Translations under genes and position numbers: made by a program
Shown: one piece after another, positions 47,192-55,158 of the stretch
How the letters are laid out: each line of letters opens with the position of its first letter
How positions within the stretch are numbered: position 1 is the first letter of the stretch
DNA from: an uncultured Bariatricus sp.
GTDB lineage: Bacteria > Bacillota > Clostridia > Lachnospirales > Lachnospiraceae
Assembly (NCBI GenBank): GCA_934307065.1
Contig: CAKRCD010000002.1
Span: forward strand, 156,962 to 220,961
DNA: 64,000 bases
Reading direction: 5' to 3'
The notes under the pieces: model-generated
The model's input: the letters and a program-made list of their open reading frames with translations, nothing else
Databases searched by the model: none
Told to the model about the DNA's origin: nothing

Positions 47192-49560
47192 TGCTTTTTC
47201 GAAAAATGCTTAGAGAACTGAAAATGCATTTTGGCCAGTTCTTTTCCATTTTCCTGCTGGCACTGCTTGCCATGATGATTTATGTGACCTTTGAAGGGCA
47301 TGTACTCAGTGAAGAGATTGCACGTGAAACCTTTCATGAGGAATGTAATCTGTCTGATTTGTGGGTGTACGGAGAAGGATTTTCCAAGGAGCAACTGGAA
47401 ACAGTGCGAAAGTTGGATTTTGTAAAAGATGCGCAGCTCCGAACCCAGATAAGAGGAACAGCACCTGACTGTGACGATGCGCAGGTAGACATTTACATGA
47501 TGGACGAGGAGCGTGTCAATAAAGGCTACGTGATTGATGGAGAAGCTTTCGATGCAGAAGATGCAGACGGGGTATGGCTTACCAATGCATTTGCAGAAAA
47601 ACGAGATATTAAAGTAGGGGACGAATTTAAGATAGCTTATAGTGGAATTACGTTCACAAGGACGGTAAAGGGGCTGATTGAAACACCGGAATATGAGTAT
47701 CGTCAGGCAGAAGGAGACGCAGATGTTTACGTAGAAAATATTGCGTTTGTATATATGCCATATGAGGCGTTCCCGACAGACGATTATATCTGGCATATGC
47801 TGACAACCGGGAAGTTTTCTCTTGGAAATATAGGGGATATGCAGACCGGTTCGCAGATGATTCCGGCTACGGAAATGGTGATTGTAACAAAGGATGGCGG
47901 TGCACTAAAGCATGAGGATGAAATTGCGGAGGCATTAGATAATGATTATTCTGCCATTATTGATGAATCTTCCGTACAGGGACTTGCCAGATTTGACAGT
48001 GAACTGGAACAGCACCAGAGCTTTTCTTACATATTTGCATTGATTTTCGTGGGAGTAGCGGTACTTGTCATTGCAACATCTATGAGCCGTATGGTAGAAA
48101 AACAGAGAACCCAGATTGGAACTATGAATGCCATGGGAATGAAGCGGGGCAAAATTTTAATTCATTATGTAAGCTTCAGTATTCTGCCATCAGCACTTGG
48201 TGCAATTGCGGGGATGTTAATCGGTGTATTTGTGGGAGCACCTTATATGCTGGAAATCTTTGGTGGATATTACATTGTTCCAAACAGAACCAGTGGTTTT
48301 CATCCAATCTATCTCGTACTCATAGCCGTGCTTGTGGGTATCTGTGCGGTCGCAGCTTATATGAGCTGCAGAAGAATTTTGAAAATACAGCCGGCAGAGG
48401 CATTACGACCAGCTATGCCAAAGAGTGGAAAGAAATGTATTTTTGAAAGACTTCCTTTCTGGGAGAAATTGTCATTTACCGTTCAGTATAATCTGTGCGA
48501 TATTTCCCGAGGAAAGATGAGAACATTCATGTGTATTGTAGGAACTGCATTTGGAATGCTGCTCATGGTTTATGGAACAGCCTGCAACGGACTGCTCGGG
48601 GATATGGAAAGCATTGCATTTGACAGAACTACACCGGTGGAGTATCAGGTAAAATTGTCGGAAGATGCCAAACTTTCAGATTTGGACAGACTCTCGAAAT
48701 CCATGGATGGAGAACTGGTTATGACAGACGCACTGGAAGTGTCCAAGGTGGAAAATGCTAAGTCTGATGAGAAGAAAAAGGGGACAATTACAGTTTTGGA
48801 GGGAAAAGGACTTTATAATATTTTAGACCTCGACAATGAAGTGACAAGTACCCCTCCGGGAACGGTTGCACTTTCCAGAAAATTTGCGGAAGAGATGCAT
48901 GTGTCTGTGGGAGATACCATATACTGGCATTTGTATACAAAGAATAAATGGCATCAGGCAAAAGTAGGTGTGATTTACCGCAGCTCTGAAAGTCAGGGGA
49001 TTACCATGTTACGGTCAGATTTTGAAGAAAGCGGAGAAACTTTTGCTCCAACTTTGATGATGACAAATACAAAAGATGATGCACTGAAAGAAAGAGAAGA
49101 TGTGGTGGCAGTGAATACTAAGGAAGATATGGAAAAAGCCTTTGAGACAAGTATGGAAATTGTGAATGTACTGGTGTATCTGATGATTGTATTTTCTGCG
49201 ATTCTAATCATCGTTGTTCTGTATAACTCCGGGTCTCTTTCCTTTAATGAGCGGGTGAAAGAACTGGCAACATTAAAGGTGCTTGGCTTCCAGAGCAGTA
49301 AGATTAGAAGGATGATGTCCATACAGAATTTGTGGCTCTCTGCTATCGGAATCCTTCTCGGGGCACCGTTTGGTAAAATGACTTTTAATTCCATGATGAA
49401 CAGCAATGGAGAAAACTTTGACTATAATCTTTCCATTCATGGAGCAGCGTACATAGAAGCCGGTATTTTTGTGCTGATTGTGTCTGTGCTTGTCAGCTTT
49501 CTGTTCTCAAAGCGGATTAAGAGACTGGATATGGTAGAAGTACTGAAAGGAGTAGAATAA
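47191..49560 (+). CDS. ABC transporter permease, FtsX/MacB type
   Basis: 789 residues from ATG 47191, which overlaps the previous stop; GGAGG at 47176-47180 is 10 bases upstream (ATG 47185 is the alternative). One N-terminal helix (about 17-37) is followed by an extracellular domain, a three-helix FtsX block, a second helix (about 445-465), another extracellular domain and a final FtsX block. Tail VEVLKGVE and the mid-protein KIQPAEALRP are marks of these permeases. Likely exports a lipid, peptide or drug. Confidence 0.92.
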   Translation: MLFRKMLRELKMHFGQFFSIFLLALLAMMIYVTFEGHVLSEEIARETFHEECNLSDLWVYGEGFSKEQLETVRKLDFVKDAQLRTQIRGTAPDCDDAQVDIYMMDEERVNKGYVIDGEAFDAEDADGVWLTNAFAEKRDIKVGDEFKIAYSGITFTRTVKGLIETPEYEYRQAEGDADVYVENIAFVYMPYEAFPTDDYIWHMLTTGKFSLGNIGDMQTGSQMIPATEMVIVTKDGGALKHEDEIAEALDNDYSAIIDESSVQGLARFDSELEQHQSFSYIFALIFVGVAVLVIATSMSRMVEKQRTQIGTMNAMGMKRGKILIHYVSFSILPSALGAIAGMLIGVFVGAPYMLEIFGGYYIVPNRTSGFHPIYLVLIAVLVGICAVAAYMSCRRILKIQPAEALRPAMPKSGKKCIFERLPFWEKLSFTVQYNLCDISRGKMRTFMCIVGTAFGMLLMVYGTACNGLLGDMESIAFDRTTPVEYQVKLSEDAKLSDLDRLSKSMDGELVMTDALEVSKVENAKSDEKKKGTITVLEGKGLYNILDLDNEVTSTPPGTVALSRKFAEEMHVSVGDTIYWHLYTKNKWHQAKVGVIYRSSESQGITMLRSDFEESGETFAPTLMMTNTKDDALKEREDVVAVNTKEDMEKAFETSMEIVNVLVYLMIVFSAILIIVVLYNSGSLSFNERVKELATLKVLGFQSSKIRRMMSIQNLWLSAIGILLGAPFGKMTFNSMMNSNGENFDYNLSIHGAAYIEAGIFVLIVSVLVSFLFSKRIKRLDMVEVLKGVE

Positions 49561-49594
49561 AGAGTGAAAAAATAGGAAATAAAGGAGTATTTTC

Positions 49595-50374
49595 ATGGGT
49601 GTGACAATTTTGACAGGACTTTTCATCCCTTTCGCAGGAACGACATTGGGAGCATTATGTGTACTTTTTATGCGTGAGGGATTCCGAAAGGGCACAACAA
49701 AGATATTAAGCGGATTTGCCGCAGGAGTTATGATTGCAGCTTCTGTGTGGAGTCTGCTGATTCCGGCTCTTGAACAGGCTGAAAACATGGGAAAATACCG
49801 GGTTGTTCCTGTGGTTGCCGGGTTTGTGCTTGGGATGGTCTTTTTATTATTTTTAGATAACGTTACTCCGCATATACATCTGGATGAAACAGTGGAGGGA
49901 CCGCCTAGCGGGCTTAGCAAATCTTTTATGATGATTCTGGCAATTACCATTCACAACATTCCAGAGGGTATGGCGGTAGGTGTGCTTTATGCCAGTCTGC
50001 TTGCGAAAAACACTTCGGTTTCCCAAACAGCCGCGTTGGCATTGTCGGTAGGAATTGCAATTCAAAATTTCCCGGAAGGAGCAATTGTATCTATGCCGCT
50101 CCATGATGCCGGAATGTCAAAGGGAAAGGCCTGCATCTGGGGAATCTTGTCAGGGGCTGTAGAACCTGCAGCAGGTATTCTGACTGTATTTCTTGCAAGA
50201 ACGATTGTTCCGGTAATGCCATATCTGCTCAGCTTCGCGGCCGGGGCAATGATGTATGTAGTAATTGAAGAATTAGTGCCGGAGATGTCAGAAGGAGAAC
50301 ACTCCAATAAAGGAACGATTGCATTTATGGTTGGTTTCTGTCTGATGATGGTACTGGACGTAGTATTTTCCTGA
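49595..50374 (+). CDS. ZIP-family metal transporter (ZupT-like)
   Basis: 259 residues, eight predicted helices. The metal site of ZIP proteins is seen in TIHNIPEGMAVGVLY and AIQNFPEGAIVSMPL, and VIEELVPE in the last third is typical. It takes up zinc or related divalent metals. Ribosome site AAAGGAG. No Zur box was recognised. Confidence 0.92.
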   Translation: MGVTILTGLFIPFAGTTLGALCVLFMREGFRKGTTKILSGFAAGVMIAASVWSLLIPALEQAENMGKYRVVPVVAGFVLGMVFLLFLDNVTPHIHLDETVEGPPSGLSKSFMMILAITIHNIPEGMAVGVLYASLLAKNTSVSQTAALALSVGIAIQNFPEGAIVSMPLHDAGMSKGKACIWGILSGAVEPAAGILTVFLARTIVPVMPYLLSFAAGAMMYVVIEELVPEMSEGEHSNKGTIAFMVGFCLMMVLDVVFS

Positions 50375-50380
50375 AATTAG

Positions 50381-50409
50381 TTGACAAAACGGTTTGGAAA
50401 GACTTTAAT
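50381..50409 (+). promoter_or_regulatory. Promoter of the TetR regulator gene
   Basis: TTGACA (50381-50386), 17-base spacer, TTTAAT (50404-50409), about 110 bases before the TetR start. Confidence 0.6.
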
Positions 50410-50519
50410 TATGGTAACATATGATTTGAAAATTACTCAAAATGTAGATATGGTAATACAGATTGAGGACGGAAAATCGTAATGTGACAAAATGCGAGTC
50501 ATAAAAGGAGCAGTGAACA

Positions 50520-51092
50520 ATGAGTAAGGCAACTACCAAACTTGCGATTGCATATGCTTTTAAAGAACTGTTATTAGAAAAGCCGTTTGACAAGATAACG
50601 GTAAATGATATTACTGAGAAATGTGAAATGAATAGGCAGACCTTTTATTATCATTTTCATGATATATTAGAACTTACTGAGTGGATCTGTGAGGAAGATG
50701 CAGAGCGGGCAATCAAGGAGAACAGAACGTATGAGACCTGGCAGGAGGGATTTTACGCTGTCTTTGAAATGATAAACAGAGATAAGGCATTTATTATCAA
50801 TATTTATCATCACGTTCCTAAGGATTACTTATACCGCTATCTGTACCGGGTAACATATCAGCTTCTTTATAATGTGCTGGAAGAAAAGGCAGAAGGCATG
50901 GTGGTACGGGAAGAAGACAAGGCGTTTATTGCTAATTTTTATAAATATGGATTCGTAGGACTTGTGCTGGAATGGATTGACAAAGGAATGAGAGAGGACC
51001 CGAAGGTGATTATTGAACGTCTGAATTCACTGATTCAGGGAAACTTTAGCCATGCGCTCAGCAATGCCAGACTGGATAAAAATAGAATATAA
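50520..51092 (+). CDS. TetR/AcrR-family regulator with DhaS-type C-terminal domain
   Basis: 190 residues. The N-terminal helix-turn-helix reads ITVNDITEKCEMNRQTFYYHFHDILEL. The C-terminal half (EDKAFIANFYKYGFVGLVLEWIDKGMREDP) fits the TetR_C_8 group, which includes the DhaS activator. It lies directly before oleate hydratase in the same direction, and regulators of this gene type often control a neighbour, so it may sense fatty acids; this is inference. A terminator follows it. Strong AAAAGGAG ribosome site. Confidence 0.9.
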   Translation: MSKATTKLAIAYAFKELLLEKPFDKITVNDITEKCEMNRQTFYYHFHDILELTEWICEEDAERAIKENRTYETWQEGFYAVFEMINRDKAFIINIYHHVPKDYLYRYLYRVTYQLLYNVLEEKAEGMVVREEDKAFIANFYKYGFVGLVLEWIDKGMREDPKVIIERLNSLIQGNFSHALSNARLDKNRI

Positions 51093-51124
51093 ATGGTAAA
51101 TGCAGGAATGTGGGTTAATATGGA

Positions 51125-51154
51125 AATACGACAGAATGGCAAGTTTGTCGTATT
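51125..51154. promoter_or_regulatory. Perfect 9-12-9 inverted repeat between tetR and ohyA
   Basis: AATACGACA (51125-51133) and TGTCGTATT (51146-51154) are perfect inverted repeats with a 12-base centre. Candidate operator for the adjacent TetR protein or an mRNA hairpin at the end of its transcript. Confidence 0.45.
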
Positions 51155-51170
51155 CTCCTGCAATGTGGGA

Positions 51171-51204
51171 GGACTGTCGTTATCTATGACAGTTCTTCTT
51201 TTTT
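51171..51204 (+). terminator. Terminator after the TetR gene
   Basis: GGACTGTC (51171-51178) pairs with GACAGTTC (51188-51195, one wobble) and is followed by a run of T residues to 51204. Confidence 0.75.
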
Positions 51205-51250
51205 ATGTATTTTATTTCTGGATTTTATGGATATACTTATGGATATGAAA

Positions 51251-51318
51251 GATGCCAGGGTTAAAAGGTCTAAATCCACATGAGCTTGTTCATAAGTGGA
51301 TGACCCTCCGCATTGATG
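51251..51318. repeat. Hairpin-forming interspersed repeat, copy 2 (degenerate)
   Basis: The first 30 bases (51251-51280) equal 12427-12456 except for one C-to-T change. The right arm is degraded: only a weak match to ATGCCAGGGT remains (ACCCTCCGCAT near 51303-51313). It is again placed just upstream of a ribosome site, that of ohyA. Confidence 0.6.
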
Positions 51319-51346
51319 AAATCGAAATGAAAGGGAGCGTGTTTAT

Positions 51347-53140
51347 ATGTATTATTCAGCAGGAACTTATGAAGCATTTGCAAAACCAGAAAAACCAGAG
51401 GGAGCTGACCGGAAATCAGCATACATTATCGGAACCGGACTTGCAGGACTGTCAGCTGCATTCTATCTTGTGAGAGATGGACAAGTGAAAGGTGAGCGTA
51501 TCCATCTTCTTGAAAAGCTTGACCTTGCAGGCGGAAGCTGTGATGGAAGAAAGGATATCAGAAAAGGCTTCTACATGAGAGGCGGCAGAGAGATGGATAA
51601 TCATTTCGAATGTATGTGGGATATGTTCCGTGATGTGCCATCTATCGAAACACCGGGTATTTCCGTACTTGATGAATATTATTGGTTAAACAAGCATGAC
51701 CCGAACTATTCTCTGTGCCGTGCCTCAGAAAAATGTGGACAGGATGCACATACAGACAAGAAATTTACATTGGACAAAGAATCAGCAATGGCTCTTTCGA
51801 AATTATTTATGACACCGGAAAAAGACCTTGAGGATAAGAAGATTAGTGAAGTGCTTCCGGATTCCTTCTGGAGTACCAATTTCTGGTTGTATTGGCAGAC
51901 CATGTTCGCATTCCAGAAATGGTCATCTGCCCTTGAAATGAAGCGATATTTATGCAGATACTGCCATCATATCGATGGACTGCCTGATTTTACAGCACTT
52001 CGTTTTACGAAATATAATCAGTATGAGAGTATGATTCTTCCGCTTGTAAAATATCTGGAAAGTCATGGTGTAACGGTAGAGTACGGAATGGATGTGAAAA
52101 ATGTCATTATCAAGGATGAAAATGGCAGAAAAGTGGCAACTCAGATTGTGTATGAAAAAGACGGAAAGACTGATACCATTGACCTTGTAGAAGATGATCT
52201 GGTATTTATCACAAATGGCTGCTGTACCGATACATCCTGTTATGGGGATCAGAATACAGCACCGGACCTTAGCAATATCAAAAATGGTGTAGGCGAGTCG
52301 TGGGATTTGTGGAAAAATATTGCTGTGCAGGCGAAACATGGGGAATATGGTAATCCTGACAAATTCTGCAGTGATTATGAGGCAACCAACTGGATGAGCG
52401 CAACCGTTGAGACTTCAGATGAAGAGATTATTCAAAAGATTATCAATGTCTGTAAGAGAGACCCAAGAGAAGGAAAGGTTACAACGGGTGGTATCGTCAC
52501 GGTAAAAGACAGTATGGATAACTGGTATCTTTCATGGACTATTAACCGTCAGCCGCAGTTCAAAGCGCAGAATAAAGATACCGTTCTGGTATGGGTTTAT
52601 GCACTTTCCACCAACAAGGCAGGAAATTATGTTAAGAAAGCGATGCGTAACTGTACCGGTGAAGAAGTTTGCCGTGAATGGCTATATCACATTGGTGCAC
52701 CGAAGGACAAGATTGATGACTGGGCAAAGAATCGCTGCAATACTACGACCTGCTTTATGCCTTATATCAACGCGTTCTTCCAGCCAAGAAAGGAAAAAGA
52801 CAGACCACTGGTTGTACCGGAAGGAGCAGTGAACTTTGCATTTCTTGGACAGTTTGCAGAAACGCCAAGAGACACTATTTTCACAACGGAATACTCTATC
52901 CGTACCGGTATGGAAGCCGTATATACCCTGCTTAATGTGGACAGGGCAGTTCCGGAAGTCTGGGGTTCTAAGTACGATGTAAGAGAACTGCTTCGTGCAG
53001 CATATTATGCAATTGATAAGAAAACCATTGACGAAGTTCCATTGTCATTCAAAGAAAAAATGCTCTTAAAAGCAGTTTTAAAAGCAGTCAAAGGAACGGA
53101 TGTGGAAATTCTGCTGAAAGAAAGCGGATTGATAAAATAG
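51347..53140 (+). CDS. ohyA: Oleate hydratase (fatty acid double-bond hydratase, MCRA family)
   Basis: 597 residues, usual family length. An FAD-binding motif IIGTGLAGLSAAF at about 27-39 and family stretches HLLEKLDLAGGSCDG, YMRGGREMDNHFECMWDMF, FITNGCCTDTSCYGD and the C-terminal NFAFLGQFAETPRDTIFTTEYSIRT (shown in the reading at about 490-515) identify it. It adds water to the cis-9 double bond of oleate or linoleate, giving 10-hydroxy fatty acids and lowering membrane toxicity of free fatty acids. The family was once called myosin-cross-reactive antigen. AAAGGGAG ribosome site; probably controlled by the upstream TetR protein. Confidence 0.95.
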   Translation: MYYSAGTYEAFAKPEKPEGADRKSAYIIGTGLAGLSAAFYLVRDGQVKGERIHLLEKLDLAGGSCDGRKDIRKGFYMRGGREMDNHFECMWDMFRDVPSIETPGISVLDEYYWLNKHDPNYSLCRASEKCGQDAHTDKKFTLDKESAMALSKLFMTPEKDLEDKKISEVLPDSFWSTNFWLYWQTMFAFQKWSSALEMKRYLCRYCHHIDGLPDFTALRFTKYNQYESMILPLVKYLESHGVTVEYGMDVKNVIIKDENGRKVATQIVYEKDGKTDTIDLVEDDLVFITNGCCTDTSCYGDQNTAPDLSNIKNGVGESWDLWKNIAVQAKHGEYGNPDKFCSDYEATNWMSATVETSDEEIIQKIINVCKRDPREGKVTTGGIVTVKDSMDNWYLSWTINRQPQFKAQNKDTVLVWVYALSTNKAGNYVKKAMRNCTGEEVCREWLYHIGAPKDKIDDWAKNRCNTTTCFMPYINAFFQPRKEKDRPLVVPEGAVNFAFLGQFAETPRDTIFTTEYSIRTGMEAVYTLLNVDRAVPEVWGSKYDVRELLRAAYYAIDKKTIDEVPLSFKEKMLLKAVLKAVKGTDVEILLKESGLIK

Positions 53141-53168
53141 AAATTGTTCAAAATGGAAATTCGAAAGA

Positions 53169-53203
53169 GGAAGTATCTCAGGTGTTGGGATACTTCTTTT
53201 TTT
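53169..53203 (+). terminator. Terminator after ohyA
   Basis: GAAGTATC (53170-53177) pairs with GATACTTC (53189-53196), followed by eight T residues. The next gene's -35 box lies inside this hairpin. Confidence 0.8.
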
Positions 53204-53213
53204 GTGCTATAAT
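53185..53213 (+). promoter_or_regulatory. Promoter of the MATE gene, overlapping the ohyA terminator
   Basis: TTGGGA (53185-53190), 17-base spacer, TATAAT (53208-53213). The expected start of transcription near 53220 excludes the in-frame codon at 53202 as the MATE start. Confidence 0.6.
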
Positions 53214-53261
53214 GTTCGGATGAGATTATTTACAAATGAAAGGGATTTAGAGAAAACAAAT

Positions 53262-54608
53262 ATGAATAATGAACAACAGCATTTGTTTACAAATCGTATG
53301 ATTAGAAATCTGCTGATTCCGGTTGTGATGGAACAATTATTAAATTCCATCATGGGAACTGCGGATACGATGATGGTAAGCAATATTGGTTCAGCAGCGA
53401 TTTCGGCTGTATCACTGGTGGATTCCATCAATGTTCTAGTGATTCAGGCATTTTCCGCACTGGCAGCAGGCGGCGCGATTGTCTGTGCACAATATATTGG
53501 ACAGAAGAATAAAGAGCGGGCAAATGAATCCGCAAGGCAGGTTCTGTTTATCATCACTATGATATCGGTGATTGTCAGTGCAATATGCCTTGTATTCCAG
53601 AAACCGCTTTTACGGCTCATTTTTGGCTCAGTAGAAGAAGCGGTTATGACTGCTTCGGAAACTTATTTCTTTTATACCGCATTGTCATTCCCGTTTATTG
53701 CAATGTATGATTCTGCCGCATCTATTTTCAGGGCGCAGGATAATACCAGAGGACCAATGGTAATTTCCATGATTTCCAATGTGATGAATATTGTGGGAAA
53801 TGCAATTCTGATTTGGGTATTCCATATGGGAGTTGCAGGGGCAGCCATTTCTACACTGGTTTCCCGTATTTTCTGTGCAGTGGTAGTACTGATTCAACTT
53901 CGCAGAGACCGTCAGATGATAGTGGTGCGTGAGTATCTGAAAATACGTCCAAACTGGAAGATGATTGGAAGAATCCTTGGAATTGGGATTCCATCAGGAA
54001 TTGAAAACAGTATGTTCCAGCTTGGAAAGCTTGCAATCCAGTCAACGGTATCGACACTTGGAACCGTTGCGATAGCAGCTCAGGCTATGACAAATATTCT
54101 GGAAAATATGAGTGGAATTGCAGGCGGTGGAATCGGAATCGGACTCATGACCATTGTAGGACAGTGCATGGGAGCCAACTGCAAAGACGAGGCGGCTTAT
54201 TATATTAAAAAACTGACCGTAATCGCAGAAGGGGCAATTATTGTAAGCTCCCTGCTTGTGTTTGCAGCGACAAAACCAGTGACAATGCTCGGTGGTATGG
54301 AGAAAGCCAGTGCAGATATGTGTATCTATATGATGAAATGGATTACAGTGGTAAAACCTCTGGTATGGGTATTGGCATTTGTACCGGCATATGGACTGCG
54401 GGCAGCAGGAGATGTGAAGTTCTCTATGATTACGTCCTGTGCTGTTATGTGGCTGTGCAGATTTTGTCTCTGTGTTGTACTGATTCGTGGATTTGGCTTC
54501 GGACCGATGGGAGTCTGGATTGGAATGTTTGCAGACTGGACGGTAAGGGCGATTGTATTTACATACCGGTTCCATAGCAGAAAATGGATGGAACATCAGG
54601 TAATATAA
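53262..54608 (+). CDS. MATE-family efflux transporter
   Basis: 448 residues from ATG 53262 (MNNEQQHLFT); upstream in-frame starts at 53202 and 53220 lie in or at the promoter. Twelve helices are expected; RNLLIPVVMEQLLNSIMGTADTMMVSNIG is the usual first helix pair, with PFIAMYDSAASIFRAQDNTRGPM in the middle. It exports drugs or metabolites in exchange for Na+ or H+. A paralogue on the minus strand is at 60872. Confidence 0.9.
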   Translation: MNNEQQHLFTNRMIRNLLIPVVMEQLLNSIMGTADTMMVSNIGSAAISAVSLVDSINVLVIQAFSALAAGGAIVCAQYIGQKNKERANESARQVLFIITMISVIVSAICLVFQKPLLRLIFGSVEEAVMTASETYFFYTALSFPFIAMYDSAASIFRAQDNTRGPMVISMISNVMNIVGNAILIWVFHMGVAGAAISTLVSRIFCAVVVLIQLRRDRQMIVVREYLKIRPNWKMIGRILGIGIPSGIENSMFQLGKLAIQSTVSTLGTVAIAAQAMTNILENMSGIAGGGIGIGLMTIVGQCMGANCKDEAAYYIKKLTVIAEGAIIVSSLLVFAATKPVTMLGGMEKASADMCIYMMKWITVVKPLVWVLAFVPAYGLRAAGDVKFSMITSCAVMWLCRFCLCVVLIRGFGFGPMGVWIGMFADWTVRAIVFTYRFHSRKWMEHQVI

Positions 54609-54624
54609 GAGGGAAAAAGATAAA

Positions 54625-54650
54625 AGGGTACTTGAAAATACAAGTACCCT
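54625..54650 (-). terminator. Terminator of the small minus-strand gene
   Basis: AGGGTACTTG (54625-54634) pairs perfectly with CAAGTACCCT (54641-54650). Read on the minus strand it is followed by TTTTATCTTTTT; on the + strand no T run follows, so it fits the gene ending at 54649. Confidence 0.75.
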
Positions 54651-54843
54651 ACTGTATAACCTGCTTTAACTGACTCATATGATTTTTAACCGTATCGGTC
54701 ACATTAACGGTCGTTTCCCCGTGGCGGTCCAACTCATTAAAACGCCCTCTGCGTTTCAGGGTTCTTTTGGAGTCGGAAACTGCAGATTGGTCAAAGGTTT
54801 GGTAAAAATTATTTGTTTTATTGGAAATATTTTGATTCGACAT
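54649..54843 (-). CDS. Small conserved-looking protein of unknown function (64 residues)
   Basis: 64 residues, hydrophilic and rich in Asn, Thr and charged residues, with no membrane helix or cysteine. It is called real because AGAAAGGA precedes the ATG at 7 bases and a perfect terminator hairpin overlaps its stop codon. No family is recognised. It lies between the MATE gene and the repeat-associated ATPase, on the strand opposite to both. Confidence 0.6.
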   Translation of the reverse strand: MSNQNISNKTNNFYQTFDQSAVSDSKRTLKRRGRFNELDRHGETTVNVTDTVKNHMSQLKQVIQ

Positions 54844-54977
54844 TGGATATCCTTTCTGGTAAAACTATATTTTATATTTTCATTTATTGAATAAGATGCA
54901 TAAGAATTATAACATATTCAGGTAGAGGAGAACAGTTAAATAAGCAATTTGTGGATAAAAAGGGTGCCTGACAAAAG

Positions 54978-55022
54978 ATACAATAATCTACAGCTTTTTG
55001 GATGTGGGTTATTGTATTTTTT
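54978..55022 (+). terminator. Hairpin with T run in the ATPase leader (possible attenuator)
   Basis: ATACAATAA (54978-54986) pairs perfectly with TTATTGTAT (55009-55017), with an inner CTACA/TGTGG pairing, followed by TTTTTTGATTTT. No + strand gene ends nearby. It sits just before the 33-bp repeats and could attenuate transcription or end a short RNA. The rest of 54844-54977 is AT-rich with no gene seen. Confidence 0.55.
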
Positions 55023-55035
55023 GATTTTCGAATTG

Positions 55036-55149
55036 AAAAAATGCGGAAATATGATAAAATTGGATTATAAAAAATGCGGAAATTGGAATATTATATATAA
55101 TAAAAAATGCGGAAATAAGAAAAAATTGGCATTCAAAAATTGCGGAAAG
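55036..55149 (+). repeat. Four copies of a TGCGGAAA motif at exact 33-bp period
   Basis: AAAAAATGCGGAAAT-type cores begin at 55036, 55069, 55102 and 55135 (TGCGG at 55042, 55075, 55108, 55141), exactly 33 bases apart. The 18-19 bases between cores are AT-rich and not conserved. The fourth copy ends in AAAGGAG, which is the ribosome site of the ATPase gene. 33 bases equals about three helical turns and eleven codons. Confidence 0.9.
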
Positions 55150-55158
55150 GAGAATTTG

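Noticed and set aside
46768..47796. 342-residue minus-strand open frame
   Set aside because: Fully antisense to the ABC ATPase and permease, which have complete family motifs; composition is Cys/Phe/Ser-rich as expected for a shadow frame.
51252..51473. 73-residue frame before ohyA
   Set aside because: Begins inside the repeat and runs into ohyA in another frame; no ribosome site.
54042..54596. 184-residue minus-strand open frame
   Set aside because: Antisense to the MATE gene; rich in His, Cys and Tyr with no family signal or ribosome site.
55036..55149. Short CRISPR array
   Set aside because: Repeats of about 14 bases with 19-base AT-rich gaps, no cas genes, last copy contains a ribosome site.
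54949..55158. Longer ATPase start at TTG, giving an N-terminal KKCGN repeat every 11 residues
   Set aside because: No ribosome site at useful distance, and the frame would be translated through a terminator-like hairpin. The 33-base period makes any open frame repeat, so coding is not needed to explain it.
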